Source of the DNA: Metallyticus violacea
Taxonomy: Eukaryota; Arthropoda; Insecta; Mantodea; Metallyticidae
NCBI GenBank assembly: GCA_030762175.1
Contig: CM060846.1
Coordinates: 180,731,041-180,795,040, forward strand
Reading direction: 5' to 3'
Length of the DNA stretch: 64,000 nt
The notes beneath the pieces were generated by a model. It saw nothing but the letters and a program-made list of their open reading frames with translations, searched no databases and was not told where the DNA came from. Made by a program: the position numbers and the translations under genes. Positions 1-10,350 of this stretch are shown here, in pieces. The number at the start of each line of letters is the position of its first letter. Positions within the stretch are counted from its first letter, which is position 1.

Positions 1-2800
1 GAAACAAACCAATCCATTACTAAACTTTTTAAATATATAATATTAGTTTTAGCAACTCCCATTTATAAAAGTGGTTTATTGTGGGTGCCTATTTGCCTCC
101 ATATAAAAGAAACACATAGTAGGATTACATGTTGATCAGAGGAATTCTCTTTGTCGGAAGTATCCTGCATATGTTCAACTTAGGAAATATCCGATCAGTT
201 GACAGGCCAGTTTAATATAGGTATCTAAAATACAGTATCAGCTGACGCGGAATTGCTGCAACTTCTGAATTCCTTAATGGGGGTAAAAGTGCTCGTGATA
301 ATGGCTGTACGCACGTCCTACATTTAATATATTTTCCACAAGTGGAAGAGCGGGCATATAGATCTGTGTTGTTTCCCACATCGAATTATACATACCTGAA
401 AGCATTTCACAACTGAAATTTGTATAATATGCTAGTAATTATTATTTAGGTCTAACAACAATAAAAATTTGTAACTATCAATTCCCCCAGATTTCAAGCT
501 GGCACCCAGCCGACTTAAGAAGAAGTTACTTAACCTCCAGATTTGTTTTTTTTTTTTTGTTTATCTTTATCTGTAGACCCTTCAAAATTGGATTGAGAGC
601 TGTTGAACCTTTTATCATTATATGAATGACAGTAGTAAGAAGCGATGAAAAAATTCTGCAGATTTTTTCTTTTTTCGAACTACTCATTTTCCTAAAACAA
701 ATGATACGCTATCATTATATTCAATTTCAATGATAGTGCAGGTATCAGCCGTAAATTTCCCTTCAAAACTATATTGAAATATCATTAAAGATTCATTGTA
801 ATTTTTATAGTGTAAAGCACGCAGGTAAACTATTTGAGCACAGTATAACAAGGATTGAATAGCTGAAATGTCTGAAGACATTACCGTTTCAATTTTATAA
901 CATATTCTATTACAAATTTTTTTTTTTCGGTGTTCCAATCTGTTTCCTGTTGGCGTGCGTAATACAGTTGAACTCCAATAATGTTGGATTTCAAAAACCA
1001 TATTAATGTCTGTGCATTATTTTCGTGCTTATGAGTTTGTTAGTGAATTTATGTGTGTATTTTGTACATAAACAATCCCATTATATTTTACTCGCACACC
1101 GATGTACGGTGATTTTAAACTCTCAAACATTATATAAACTGTGACTCTTGCTATAGGAGAATTACTAAAAGAGAGATTTAGAGTGTAAGGGGCGTGTGAG
1201 CGTGCTGAAGGAAACTTCAGTGAATATTTAGTCCAATGTTATAATAGCGTGTAAAGATTGCTATACCTTATACTATGTGAAATGTTGACACAAAAATGCT
1301 AACGCGAGGTTTATTATTTTGCTGAAACTCCTACGTTTTCATCAAAGAGGATAAAAATGGATAAAAACAATAGTATGAAACTTCGTAATATAGAGTAGAA
1401 ACGTTAACAAAACAACCATACATAAACAAGCCTGAAGGGCGTTGGGTTTACTCAGATAAAACACTAAAAATGAACAATGAATATACGGGAAAAGTGATCG
1501 CAACTGCAATAAATTTCATCAGAATATCAGCTAAAAATAACATGAAAAGAAATACAAACAAGCAATGAAGAAGAACGATGCAGGCAGAGTAAAAGTTAAT
1601 GCAAAATGTTGAATACAATTAGGCAGAAAAGTGGACATGAAATGGAAGATAAAGTGCAATACAAATCATAGTAACCTCCTCTCATCCCAAGGAGTCCTGA
1701 GTGCCTAATATTATTGCTTTCGTCTAAACAGTAACACACTACCACGAGGTTCCTCCATTGTTGCCAATATTACATTCGTATCTACATAAACTCTGAATAT
1801 TTCCTGTTTCTTATATTATGAAGAATATGTGAAGGTGTCTCAATTAATTATGGCAATAAATTAATAAATATTTTGCTCTCACTTCCACACCCGATCTCTG
1901 TTAGCACTAAACAGTACTAAAAGAGTGTCCACAGACAGAGACGTAACAACGTTGTTTCCTGAGCGAACTATAATAAATCACATTCCTACACGTATCATGT
2001 AAAGGTATTGCAAATAACCGGCTAGATGTCTATAGTCTTAGCTGCAGGAATAAAAGATCATTAAAACTTGTCCGGTACTATAAAAAGATGTAGATATTTA
2101 CCAGAATTAGAAAGCTCCAAAAAAGGACGAGGGCGAGTCTAAAATTTTTAGAGTCAAAACACACATAAAGTACTAGAATGTCCACAAGATACAAACAAAA
2201 GAGAATAAGAAATTTAAAATTTACGAGTGTAATATGGAAGATGGGTTCGTAATACCTTCATGTTGAATGAGTGCTTAATCGAAACAGTTACTGCAAAGTC
2301 AATCCAGTTGCAAATTACTGGTTAAAAAGGGGCGCTCAAAAGTTTTATATGAAGAGTGAATGTACGTTAGCAAGTACACTATGCATGTACTAAAGGAAGT
2401 GTTTCAAAATACAGTGACATTATAACTGAAACTTACTTCAAAATTTGCTTATCATCAAATTCGCAGAAGATAATTTTATATGTTGGTTAAATTTGGAAAA
2501 GGTGATAATACAGTGCAGTATCTAATGTAAAGTGCGAACTTGAAAAGTGTAAGTATACCTTACGATATAATTATAATGATAGCAAATTCAATACCAGTGA
2601 AACCATTTGAATGAATGCTAATGGAAGGAGAGTTTGAGAATTTTTTAGTGATAAATTTATCAAAACAATGAAGTAAAAACAAGTGAAGCAAGATGGATAC
2701 ATTTCACAAATTATTACCTATTGGCTTTGTTAATTAGAACAACACACGATGTTCTAGAAAGCTGGACAGTATATTGCATATCGAAGAGACCAAGGGTTTC
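1..2800. other. AT-rich stretch with no recognisable gene
   Basis: This stretch is AT-rich with many stop codons in all frames. The only longer open frame (684-1001, minus) has no motif I recognise and no convincing start or splice context. I see no tRNA, transposon end or long repeat in it. It is most simply intergenic DNA or old repeat decayed beyond recognition. Confidence 0.6.
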
Positions 2801-3104
2801 ATTTTTTTTTTTTTTTTTTTTTTCAAATCATGGACGCTGTTTAACATCTCATGTCATCAGCGTCCCATTAAATTCAGGGCGTGAAACGGCCTACAAATTT
2901 TGCTCAGAGGCTTCTTATTTCAGTCTTGAGGTTCTTTTTCGTGCCCTAAATGTACGACATGGGATCCACGGCTTTACTACCCTCCCGAAGAAAGCCATAC
3001 TTAAGATTTTTACGCCCGAAAAAAAACCGATCCTGGTAGGGTTTGAACCCGCGATCTTAGGTTTAGAAGGCAAGTATAGTTACCACTACACCACCAGAAA
3101 CGAC
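2801..3104 (-). repeat. SINE family B copy, full length, minus strand
   Basis: Read on the minus strand this starts with a tRNA-like head containing a box A-like TGGTGTAGTGGTAAC and a box B-like stretch, followed by a body shared with copies at 5697, 33945 and 50323. It ends in the run of T at 2801-2823, which is the A tail on the element strand. The 203-aa open frame across it is fortuitous. Confidence 0.75.
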
Positions 3105-4048
3105 AAGAGATTAAGGGGAAATGTGCCACTCCATTTGGGGTCATTATACAAAAAAACAAAAACAAAACAAAAAATTAGTATGAAAGCTTACTACTACTTT
3201 ATAAAGAAGTTCGGCCTATTAGCAGGGAAAACATGTCCAAAATTATTAAACTCTAACTTTATGCATGTCAGTTGTTCCATATGGAATACTTGCCGCTTAG
3301 AAGGTGTATTGACCTATGCATGTTTAATTTGATTAATATTTTGCATTTGAAATTATTTACATTAGTGCAACATTTAAAGAACTGAACATTTCCATACAAG
3401 TTCTAAATGCTATTCACCACATTATGTACATTTTTGTTTTTCTAATCTTAGATAAGGCATGCTCAAAACTGTACTTTTTTTACTTTACATAAATTCAAGC
3501 AAGGGATTAAGAAAGTTTCAGAGCTAATTCATTATTTTGCAATATATTTATTATTCGGTGCGAATTATTCAAAATAAAAAAATGGGCATTGATTAAAAAG
3601 AGCTATGTGGCAGTTTAATTTTTGTATATACACACTAGACGTGTGTAGGACATTATTCGGAAAGAAAGAACCAGACTTTAAAAATTATGATCATGCCCGT
3701 GATTCGAACATCAGAAATTCGGCCTTGCATGCTCAGATAGCTCAGTTAGTTTACAGCGTCTAACTGCTATTGTTAGATTGGTAGAGCGAAAGACTGCAAC
3801 GGGGCTTTAGCTCTGCAACATAGATTAAAATAAATATACTTATTCCATAAGTAGCAACCCGCAATGTTATGGACACTCTTGAACCATGGTTCTATCAGGG
3901 GTTATTTTATATGTAGAAATAGTTTCTTTCTCACTGACCATGTATTACACATTAGCTGGAAATGAAGAAAGAAATGTGAAGGTGCTACCAATTTCTCACA
4001 GTAGAGAAAATCTTAGGTAGGTCAAGGGATATATATATAATCAAATGA
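3105..4048. other. No gene; weak tRNA-like remnant near 3726-3800
   Basis: No coding region is recognisable. Around 3726-3800 the sequence TAGCTCAGTTAGTTTACAG resembles a tRNA box A, but there is no foldable cloverleaf or clear box B. I regard it as a possible degenerate SINE head rather than a tRNA gene. Confidence 0.4.
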
Positions 4049-4160
4049 CCGTGGTTCATGGCTCCATGCTTGGAGGAGGACACGATTAGAGTACTGGTAC
4101 GGAAGGCCGAAGATCCGTTGTTCCAATCCCGTCGGTAGCTCGATTTTTCAAGTCTTAAAT
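4049..4160 (+). repeat. tRNA-like SINE head, degenerate
   Basis: A box B-like GTTCCAATCCCG lies near 4120, preceded by a box A-like region with the AGGCCGAAGATC stretch that also occurs (as AGGCCAAAGATC) near 6430. It resembles the head of the SINE at 46578. The body downstream is not recognisable, so this is a fragment. Confidence 0.4.
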
Positions 4161-4615
4161 CTTTCTTTTCAGTTTCATTTTATGTTTGTATATTTGGTGC
4201 AAAATGTGTTATGTGGATCTTAGCCCCTTTTTGTCACTTACCCACAATACGTGATATATAATTTAATAGCATTTCCGAAGTTTGTAAAATTTGACTATGA
4301 ATGCGCTATAAGACTACTTTAAACAACTGAGATCATAAAGAAATATAAGCAAATGGTTAATATATTAAGTGGGTTTTAATCTCTGCCATTATTCAGATTT
4401 ATTTATTATAATCTTTTGCTAATGATATTTTCAATGAATAACATTCATATTCATTTAATAACAATATTAATTGCAGTACGCAATGCTGTTACATTTATCA
4501 TTTATTAATGCTGCCATTAGCATTTAAAACCATAATATAAGTATTTGTATAAATAACATATATACTAATTGTGCTTTTATGCCTATTTTTAGGCAATCTC
4601 ATCACAAAGCTTACA

Positions 4616-4876
4616 GCCACGTTGGCTGAGGTTATTAAGGCGTGCACTCGTGAACGGAAGGTTCATTTTGAGCTAGAACTGTCTTCTCTGACTGAGGTTT
4701 TCCTTGGATTTCCACTGTCCTTATAAATGGAAAGTATCGGGGAGGTGCCCTACCACTTAGGTCTGGAACGCTTTTTTCCTTTAACAAAATCCTGTCCTAG
4801 TTTATTACATGTCATGTATCATCAGTGTCTGTCGCCTGTGATGGCTCAGTAGTTAACGGGCGTTAAACACTATTCA
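4616..4876 (+). repeat. SINE family A copy, diverged
   Basis: This has the same order as the better copy at 28954: a tRNA-Ser-like head, a central TTCC-rich block, a GGTCTGGAACGC block and a 3' end with TCAGTGTC, CGCCTGTG and GGGCGTTAAACACTATTC. It is more diverged and lacks a clear A tail. It lies tail-to-tail with the next copy on the opposite strand. Confidence 0.75.
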
Positions 4877-4913
4877 TGCCACAGCGTTTTCCAAGAATAT
4901 CGAAAAATGTTTA

Positions 4914-5201
4914 CTGTTTTTTTTTAATAGTGTTTAACGCCCGTTTTTACTACTGAGGCACCACAGGCGGTGGACACTGATGATACATGAAATGAAATGA
5001 TAAATTGGGAAAGGATTTTTTTTTTAAAGGAAGGAAGAGTTCCAGGCCTAAGTTTAGGTACCTCCCCGGCATTTGCCAGTTATGAAAACTGAGGAAAACC
5101 TGGAAAAAACCCCAGTCAGGGAGGACGGTCCTGGCGGGATTCGAACCGCAGACCTCCCGCTCACGAGTCCATGCCTTAACGACCTCGACCACCCGTGGCG
5201 G
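4914..5201 (-). repeat. SINE family A copy, minus strand
   Basis: Full-length copy on the minus strand. It has a tRNA-Ser-like head with box A (GTGGCCGAGG-like) and box B GGTTCGAATCCC, the family body, and a T run at the left edge as the A tail. Both open frames across it (4950-5258 minus and 5073-5264 plus) are SINE sequence and not genes. Confidence 0.85.
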
Positions 5202-5696
5202 TTTGTTTACTGTGATCCAATCAGAATTACTTATAGTTATTCTGCGGATAAAATGCATTACTAATTGTAGTTTGTTAATTTTGTTCTCCCGTAAGATTCA
5301 ATTAAAATTCCTTAAAAATAATGGTATTATTATTACACGCTGAGTGTGATGTATGTATTTCGAAATAATATAATTCGATGAATACATTAATTTTATATGT
5401 ATAAATTATGCTTAATATCTACTACTAAAATTTAAAAAAATATACAAGAAAATATTTCTTTAAACGCACAGATTCTTTATAATACTAAAAATATTCCCAA
5501 ACACTGAAATGTTATTCAATCCCTGCTTATCCCTCCATTGTCCTTAGCACGAGAAACGGAAACACACATAATGAGTTGCACATATTCCCCGAGGTGGTTT
5601 GTGTGCGCGAAAGTGCAACTGACATAGACGAAAATAAAGAATTTCGAATATAGTAAACATACCGAAAAATAATCGATGCTATCAACAACTTGTAGT
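5202..5696. other. No recognisable feature
   Basis: AT-rich DNA between two SINEs. I see no gene, repeat boundary or regulatory motif I would defend. Confidence 0.5.
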
Positions 5697-5982
5697 CAGT
5701 CCCGGTGGTGTAGTGGTAACCATACTTGCCTCCTAACCATAGATCGCGGGTATAATCCCGGGGAGGATAGATGGATATTTTCAAGCCTAAAAATCCAAGT
5801 ATGACTTTCTTCAGAAGGAAAGTAAAGCCGTGGGTACCATGTCACAGATTTTTGACACGATAAAGAACCTCAAGCCTGAAAGAAGAGGCTTCTGAGCCAA
5901 ATCTGTCGGCCGTTTCACGTTCTGATTTGAATGGGACTCTGATGACCAGAGATGTTAAAGAGCGTTCATAAATAAACCTAAT
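5697..5982 (+). repeat. SINE family B copy
   Basis: The tRNA-like head has box A TGGTGTAGTGGTAACC and a degenerate box B (GGGTATAATCCC). The body includes GCCGTGGGTACCATGT, AGAGGCTTCTGAGC and CGTTTCACG, and the 3' end AGAGCGTTCATAAATAAACC is shared with the other family B copies. Confidence 0.8.
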
Positions 5983-7370
5983 CAATAATTTGTAGAAAGA
6001 ATTATTTCTAAGAAATGTAAAACATTATGTGTAGAATAAGTTTCCACTTATTATATCAACAAGAAATATCAGAGAACATAACCATCGCGAGATCACTTGA
6101 AAATTCCAAGCCGAATATTTTTTCCTTTTAAAATTGGCATATTTCTTCTTACATTGCAATTCCCGTATTAACACGATTGAGGAGCTTTACTGTTGCAGCA
6201 CCAATTTCGCTGTTCGTATTTTAATTATTTTTTCACATTTTATGTGATTGGCTGCATTACCCAAAGTACCTCTTCTGCACTATCCATATAACCCCCCTCA
6301 AAGTAAATGCCATTCGCATTACAATGCATACTCTTACCAATAGATGAGTGTTAAGTGTTAAGTGTTAAGTTAAGTTAACGCGTGTCTGTCCATCGTCGTG
6401 GCCCAGATGATAACGTGTCCGCCTATTGATTGGCAGGCCAAAGATCGATCCCCTTTTAGGACAGGTTGCTTAAGTAAACTTATTTCCGGAAGTTTCCTTC
6501 ATTCCAGAAACGTGAATATTAAACAGTAAGAACTCCGGACTCATTCACGTAATTTCCGTCATTCTATTCATCCCCTCGAACGATTTTGGCGGTTGGCAAA
6601 ACGTTAAACGTATACAATAGCATTTCTAACACCTGTCGTAACTGCGTAGTATTGGAAACCGGACACCAAAGAACATTAAAATTGACTGTTATCTTGAAAA
6701 ATGTATACGTATGGAAATTAAAAGAAATATGATTATGTACAGTTCGTTTTACTTTGATTCCATTGCATTTTATGGTTTTAATACGATAAATGTCTGTGAA
6801 AATTAACCGTATCAAAAGAATAAAAATTTTTGCAAAAATGTTCAATTACTTTTATTCTCTTCAATGGTTTTTACCACGGGAAACAAGTTCGTTTATTTAT
6901 GATGGGAACAGATTCTCACATACACCATACGCCACTGACATAACTACTTCACTGAATCCAATTCCCCCCCCCCCCCCCATGTTTTAAAGAGGGTAGAAGA
7001 GGACACCGTTTACCGCAGTATTTTCTACATGACTTTTATCCCATTTCCCTCAAAATGCCATACCATGTTGTCAATTATCCCCTTACACTCTCCACATTTG
7101 GCACACTTCTTTCCTTCTGGCATTTTTATTATTCCAGTGTACACTTTTATCGCTCTGTAAGGTATATTTAGGACTTGTGTTTTAAACGGGAACAAAGACG
7201 AGATCTGCCTTGCATGCTCTTTTTGTCAATTGCACCAAGCAGAAATAACTAAGTTCATATATTTATTCCGAAAAGATAGTAAGATCGCCCAAACACAGCC
7301 AGATATTAATGTTGAACCTTTCAATTTATGAGCGCCTTGCAAGTATAGTGAAACACTTTAATATTTCACG
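5983..7370. other. No gene; SINE fragment and C homopolymer
   Basis: Holds a tRNA-like fragment near 6397-6462 (a GTGGCCCAGATGATAACG box A-like stretch and a box B-like GATCGATCCCC), a short GTTAAGT tandem near 6350-6378 and a run of about 14 C at 6965. Nothing is recognisable as protein-coding; the small open frames at 6564-6987 have no motif. Confidence 0.5.
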
Positions 7371-7739
7371 TCTGCTCCGAGTCTCGTCCTCCCTGGTTGC
7401 TCGAGGGACTGTATAAAACGCAGAAATTATCTAAAGGAGGCGTGATTGTCGCAGCCGTGCTTTCATTACCTAACGACAAGTCCAACAAAGAGTCTGCCGG
7501 CACTGGGACAGGACATTAAGTTTTTGGTGTCAGGAGCGGGGTTGTGTCACTGTCGATTGTTTGTCACCACCGTGCGTTGTCACATCCACCATTGTTGACT
7601 CGTAAGCTGAACCGTAGTTTTCACTATAACCCGGCATTGACGGCATTGACGACTGATCAAGGGCCCTTCTTCACACCCGTGGCCCTATCCATAGGCAGAC
7701 CACTGCAAAACTCCCCGCTTTTGTCGCAGTAGAGCTCAG
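7371..7739 (+). mobile_element. Probable LTR-retroelement leader with primer-binding-site-like motif
   Basis: A locally GC-richer stretch carries TTGGTGTCAGGAGCGGGG at about 7524-7541, close to the TGGTGTCAGAAGTGGG primer-binding-site pattern I recall from many insect Ty3/Gypsy elements. Gypsy-like protease and reverse transcriptase remnants lie on the same strand on the far side of the Polinton, so this is inferred to be the 5' leader of the element that the Polinton interrupted. I could not pair it with a 3' LTR, so the LTR boundaries are unknown. Confidence 0.45.
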
Positions 7740-7745
7740 ACCACA
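7740..7745. repeat. Left target-site duplication of Polinton 1 (ACCACA)
   Basis: ACCACA abuts the first base of the left inverted repeat and is repeated exactly at 22678-22683. A 6-bp duplication is the hallmark of Maverick/Polinton integration. Confidence 0.93.
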
Positions 7746-8244
7746 AGTAGTATAAGTACCACTTTATCCCATCCCCTATTTATGGGGGTTGAAAAAAACT
7801 ACGCCAAAATGTAAAAAAGTAAAAATAAAAAACTACCCTAAAAATAAAAAACAACCACTATTTCAAGTTCAAATGAGAAGTCATAAAACCCTCCACCACA
7901 GCTTCACCCCCTCCAGCCACCACCCCTGGGCAACCGCCAGATTAAGTTTTTTAATGAAAAGCTACTGCTAATTTGCCGTAGAGGTCGGTACCCTAAACTT
8001 CCTACCTTAAAATAAATCCTTTCTTTAATTATTAGTATCCATCGCCTGTGGTGCCTAAAGGGCGTTTATTGTTTATTTCTGGCTAAATTTTGATTATACA
8101 TGAGATGGTAAGCATTCCTCTTAAAACCTTCCTTATTAGTTCCGGGAACTACCGGTTTTTTCTGGTGGAAGCAAGGCAAAACCAAATCAAGGTAATTTAT
8201 CAGAATGCAAGTGGAGAAGGTTTCAATGGGTGAGTACAGGAAAA
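7746..8244. repeat. Left terminal inverted repeat of Polinton 1
   Basis: This matches the reverse complement of 22140-22677. The outer 400 bp align clearly through the ACCGGTTTTT block at about 8151. A weaker inner part ends in a shared GGTGAGTACAGG. The right copy has an extra duplicated segment of roughly 28 bp and a longer G run. The section CGCCTGTGGTGCCT at about 8045 resembles the 3' end of SINE family A more than it resembles the right repeat. Confidence 0.88.
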
Positions 8245-8403
8245 AAAAAAAAAACAAAACAGGTTTACAAATAATAATAAAGTATATTTATTGACAATTC
8301 AGATGATTTTACACAAACGTTGGCTTAGAACATATAAAACACCACCATTTATCCTTTTCTTTAAACATTTCAGTAATAAATGAATCTTCACAATGAATTT
8401 TTT

Positions 8404-8880
8404 TCATATGTATAAAAGGTTTATAATGATGTTCTTTGTAACATAAAAGATGAATTTTTTGTTAGTATCAACAGGATAATACATGGCGGTAAGCTTCACA
8501 GGAAATCCAAATGGAATTACTTGTTCTATTGAAAAGTCAAACTCAAATAAGTTTGCAATCATATGCATATAATTATAATAATTTGTGTCCTGATGTAAAA
8601 AATTTAAAGTTGTGATTTCAAACAAAACATTGGATGCTATACCTTTTAATGATGGTGGACTTTTATAACATATAGTGCAGTTGCATTCATTTGAATTGGA
8701 ACAGTTAAATAAAGCTCTGGTTTTTAAAAAATTCAAATTTAATTTTGATGATGTATGCCATCCGTTTAATTTTAATACAGGATCACAAAGGTATTTAAAA
8801 GAAAATAAATTGTTGTGAAATAATCCCAATATTATGCGTTTTTGGAAACCAATTAAGAAGTTTCTAAAAAGAAAATACAT
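8404..8880 (-). CDS. Uncharacterised Polinton protein with CxCxxC-PPSL motif
   Basis: An open frame of 158 codons from the ATG at 8880; the frame stays open a little further upstream to about 8904 without an ATG. Its centre contains closely spaced cysteines (ECNCTIC) followed by PPSLKGIAS, a pattern I recall in uncharacterised proteins scattered through invertebrate genomes, which would fit a mobile-element family. A downstream TTTATT at 8286 reads as AATAAA on its strand. There is no signal peptide and no enzymatic motif. A splice-acceptor-like TTTGCAG lies just upstream at about 8899, so it could be a last exon of the neighbouring gene. Function unknown. Confidence 0.6.
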   Translation of the reverse strand: MYFLFRNFLIGFQKRIILGLFHNNLFSFKYLCDPVLKLNGWHTSSKLNLNFLKTRALFNCSNSNECNCTICYKSPPSLKGIASNVLFEITTLNFLHQDTNYYNYMHMIANLFEFDFSIEQVIPFGFPVKLTAMYYPVDTNKKFIFYVTKNIIINLLYI

Positions 8881-8964
8881 AAAGTCCACCCAACTGTCCT
8901 GCAAAGTTACATTTTTATGAACATATATATGTGTTAACTTAATATTAAACTCAAATTCTTTACT

Positions 8965-9336
8965 CTATAGTTTCCAAAAGTAGGAAAATACTGGTATATT
9001 GTTTAAAGGTAAACTACTCTGTTGCACATGGCTAAATGTAAAATCCATTACATGATTATTTTCATTAACATGTACATAGTTATTTGGAGAAAACAAAAAA
9101 ATTAACATTCTTTCTTCTCGTGTTCCCTTTTTGATAGCAACATATATAGTAACATGCTTGGGTTTATCATCGAGTACTTTTGCTACATAACATGGAAATG
9201 CATTCCCTAACATACAACAAATGTTTTCATTATATAACAAGTACAATAATCACGATAGGGTTGACCAGTATTCAGGAAAATGTACTGGTGTACATACCTC
9301 AAACAGATCATTAAAACCAATTTCTTTTGTCAGCAT
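8965..9336 (-). pseudogene. Uncharacterised Polinton gene, interrupted by one stop
   Basis: The minus-strand frame from an ATG at 9336 is coding-like (charged and aromatic composition) but contains one in-frame TGA at 9250-9252, then continues to a stop at 8965-8967, about 123 codons in total. I do not recognise the family. It lies directly after the dUTPase gene on the same strand and before the 8404 gene, as part of the leftward cluster. A GTATGT just before the stop could be a splice donor, but the obvious acceptor (about 9209) is out of frame, so a nonsense mutation is the simpler reading. Confidence 0.5.
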
Positions 9337-9414
9337 ACCATATCTTCTAGTTAATCGGTTTGTTTCGAGAGATGAATTAGTCCATGGCCTATAGAAGTAC
9401 AAAATGAAATATTA

Positions 9415-9834
9415 CTAATACTGTCCTGTGCTACCAAAGCCTTTGTTTCCTCTTTTAGTACATTTTAATTTATTAACATATTTAACTTTGGGTGTGTATA
9501 TTTTTTCACATACTAATTGTGCAAATTTTTGATTTTTTGAAATACTTTGTTTTTTATCCGAGTTGTTACACATTATTACACATATTTCACAGGTGTAATC
9601 TCTATCTATACACCCTCATCTTATAGTAAATCCTAATAGTGCTAAACTAGATTTTTCTGCTATTCGTAGATAAATGTGCTTGGGAGGTCTTGCTGATAGT
9701 TCTGTTGGGATAACTATGCTTTGTTGAGGTTGAAACTCGTACGTTTTGGGTGAAAATATATCTAAGCCTGCTGATTCTTCAGTGCATCTAATAGGTAATA
9801 TAACATTATTAATTAGTTTAATTCGCAAAGTCAT
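9415..9834 (-). pseudogene. dut: dUTPase, single internal stop
   Basis: A trimeric-type dUTP pyrophosphatase of about 139 codons, the usual length. It would hydrolyse dUTP to dUMP and keep uracil out of newly made DNA. Motif 1 (AGLDIF) is at residues 22-27 and the motif 2 region (AEKSSLAL) at 59-66. A TGA at 9616-9618 replaces one codon at the start of motif 3, which then continues in the same frame as GCIDRDY, followed by motif 4 (SKNQKFAQLV) and the glycine-rich motif 5 (RGNKGFGSTG). One nonsense change is thus the only visible damage. A strong splice acceptor (pyrimidine tract plus CAG) ends at 9835, immediately before the ATG, so the mRNA is probably spliced from an upstream leader. It lies downstream of the 9856-10175 gene. 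Confidence 0.92.
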
Positions 9835-9860
9835 CTGAAAAGAAAAAAAGCAATTTTAGT
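9835..9860 (-). promoter_or_regulatory. 3' splice acceptor directly before dUTPase ATG
   Basis: On the minus strand a CTAAAAT branch-point-like sequence and a T-rich tract end in CAG, with the next base being the A of the start codon. The partner donor may be the GTGAGT at 10255 or a site in the gene between. Confidence 0.65.
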
Positions 9861-10175
9861 TATTTTTTTTTTGATACGTTATATTATAGGCATTGTTAGG
9901 AGTGTTAAATCCTAGAAATTGGAACGTTAGGCATAGTCTTTGTTTATTGATATCTTCAATATCGCTTTCTTTAAAAACATCCGTGTATTTTCTTGGAACA
10001 AACACGCTAATGGGATCTTCATCATTTTTTTTTGAAGTTTAATGGATATTGAAGGTCCATACTGTGTCACTACTCTTGATGCAGCAACTACGTTGTATGG
10101 AGTATTTTTGGATAAATCTCGAATCTGCATTGTTTTGGTGGTTTGAATTTGATTAAATCTACTGACAAAATCCAT
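9856..10175 (-). pseudogene. Small conserved Polinton protein, C-terminus frameshifted
   Basis: The frame opens at ATG 10175, one base after a splice acceptor, and encodes about 106 residues if a single frameshift near 9930-9970 is allowed. Its middle part (IRDLSKNTPYNVVAASRVVT) fits a short family I recall from many arthropod Polintons, in which a pattern of the type 'TKYGPxVVVxL' precedes a small beta-rich domain. The true C-terminal block (LTFQFLGFN) is found in the next frame and ends at 9856. A nucleic-acid-binding OB-like fold would suit the pattern, but that is inference. It is transcribed divergently from DNA polymerase B. Confidence 0.65.
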
Positions 10176-10176
10176 T

Positions 10177-10255
10177 CTGAAAAGAAGATAATTTTGTATA
10201 TGGATCGTTTTAAGAAAAAAATATAAGAATAGGAAAAAAACAGTAGAATACTCAC
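10177..10255 (-). other. 5' UTR intron of the leftward transcript (79 bp)
   Basis: The donor AAG|GTGAGT starts at 10255 and the acceptor TCTTCTTTTCAG ends at 10177, one base before the ATG at 10175. Both sites match the eukaryotic consensus and a pyrimidine tract is present. Confidence 0.75.
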
Positions 10256-10350
10256 CTTGCTTGCAGTGTGTTGCACCTTCTTGCAATGAGGTTTGTTGCA
10301 CAGTTGACCTTTTGTTAGTGCAACAGACACCCCACAAAGTCTTCACCAAT
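10256..10350. promoter_or_regulatory. Compact bidirectional promoter with repeated TGTTGCAC motif
   Basis: Only 95 bp separate the two divergent 5' UTR introns, so both transcription starts must lie here. The segment contains TGTTGCAC at 10269-10276 and 10294-10301 and its inverse GTGCAACA at 10318-10325, plus a palindromic TTGCAA at 10281. No TATA box is evident. The repeated octamer is a candidate regulator-binding site for coordinated control of the replication genes. Confidence 0.6.

Noticed and set aside
2721..3332. 203-codon open frame as a gene
   Set aside because: It lies mostly over a minus-strand SINE family B copy and starts with a poly-T-derived Phe run.
4950..5264. Two overlapping open frames on opposite strands
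   Set aside because: Both are frames across a SINE family A copy; the same frame reappears at the copy at 28954.
9160..9310. In-frame intron removing the TGA at 9250
   Set aside because: The good donor (GTATGT) and the only nearby acceptor are in different phases, so splicing would not restore the frame; a nonsense mutation is simpler.
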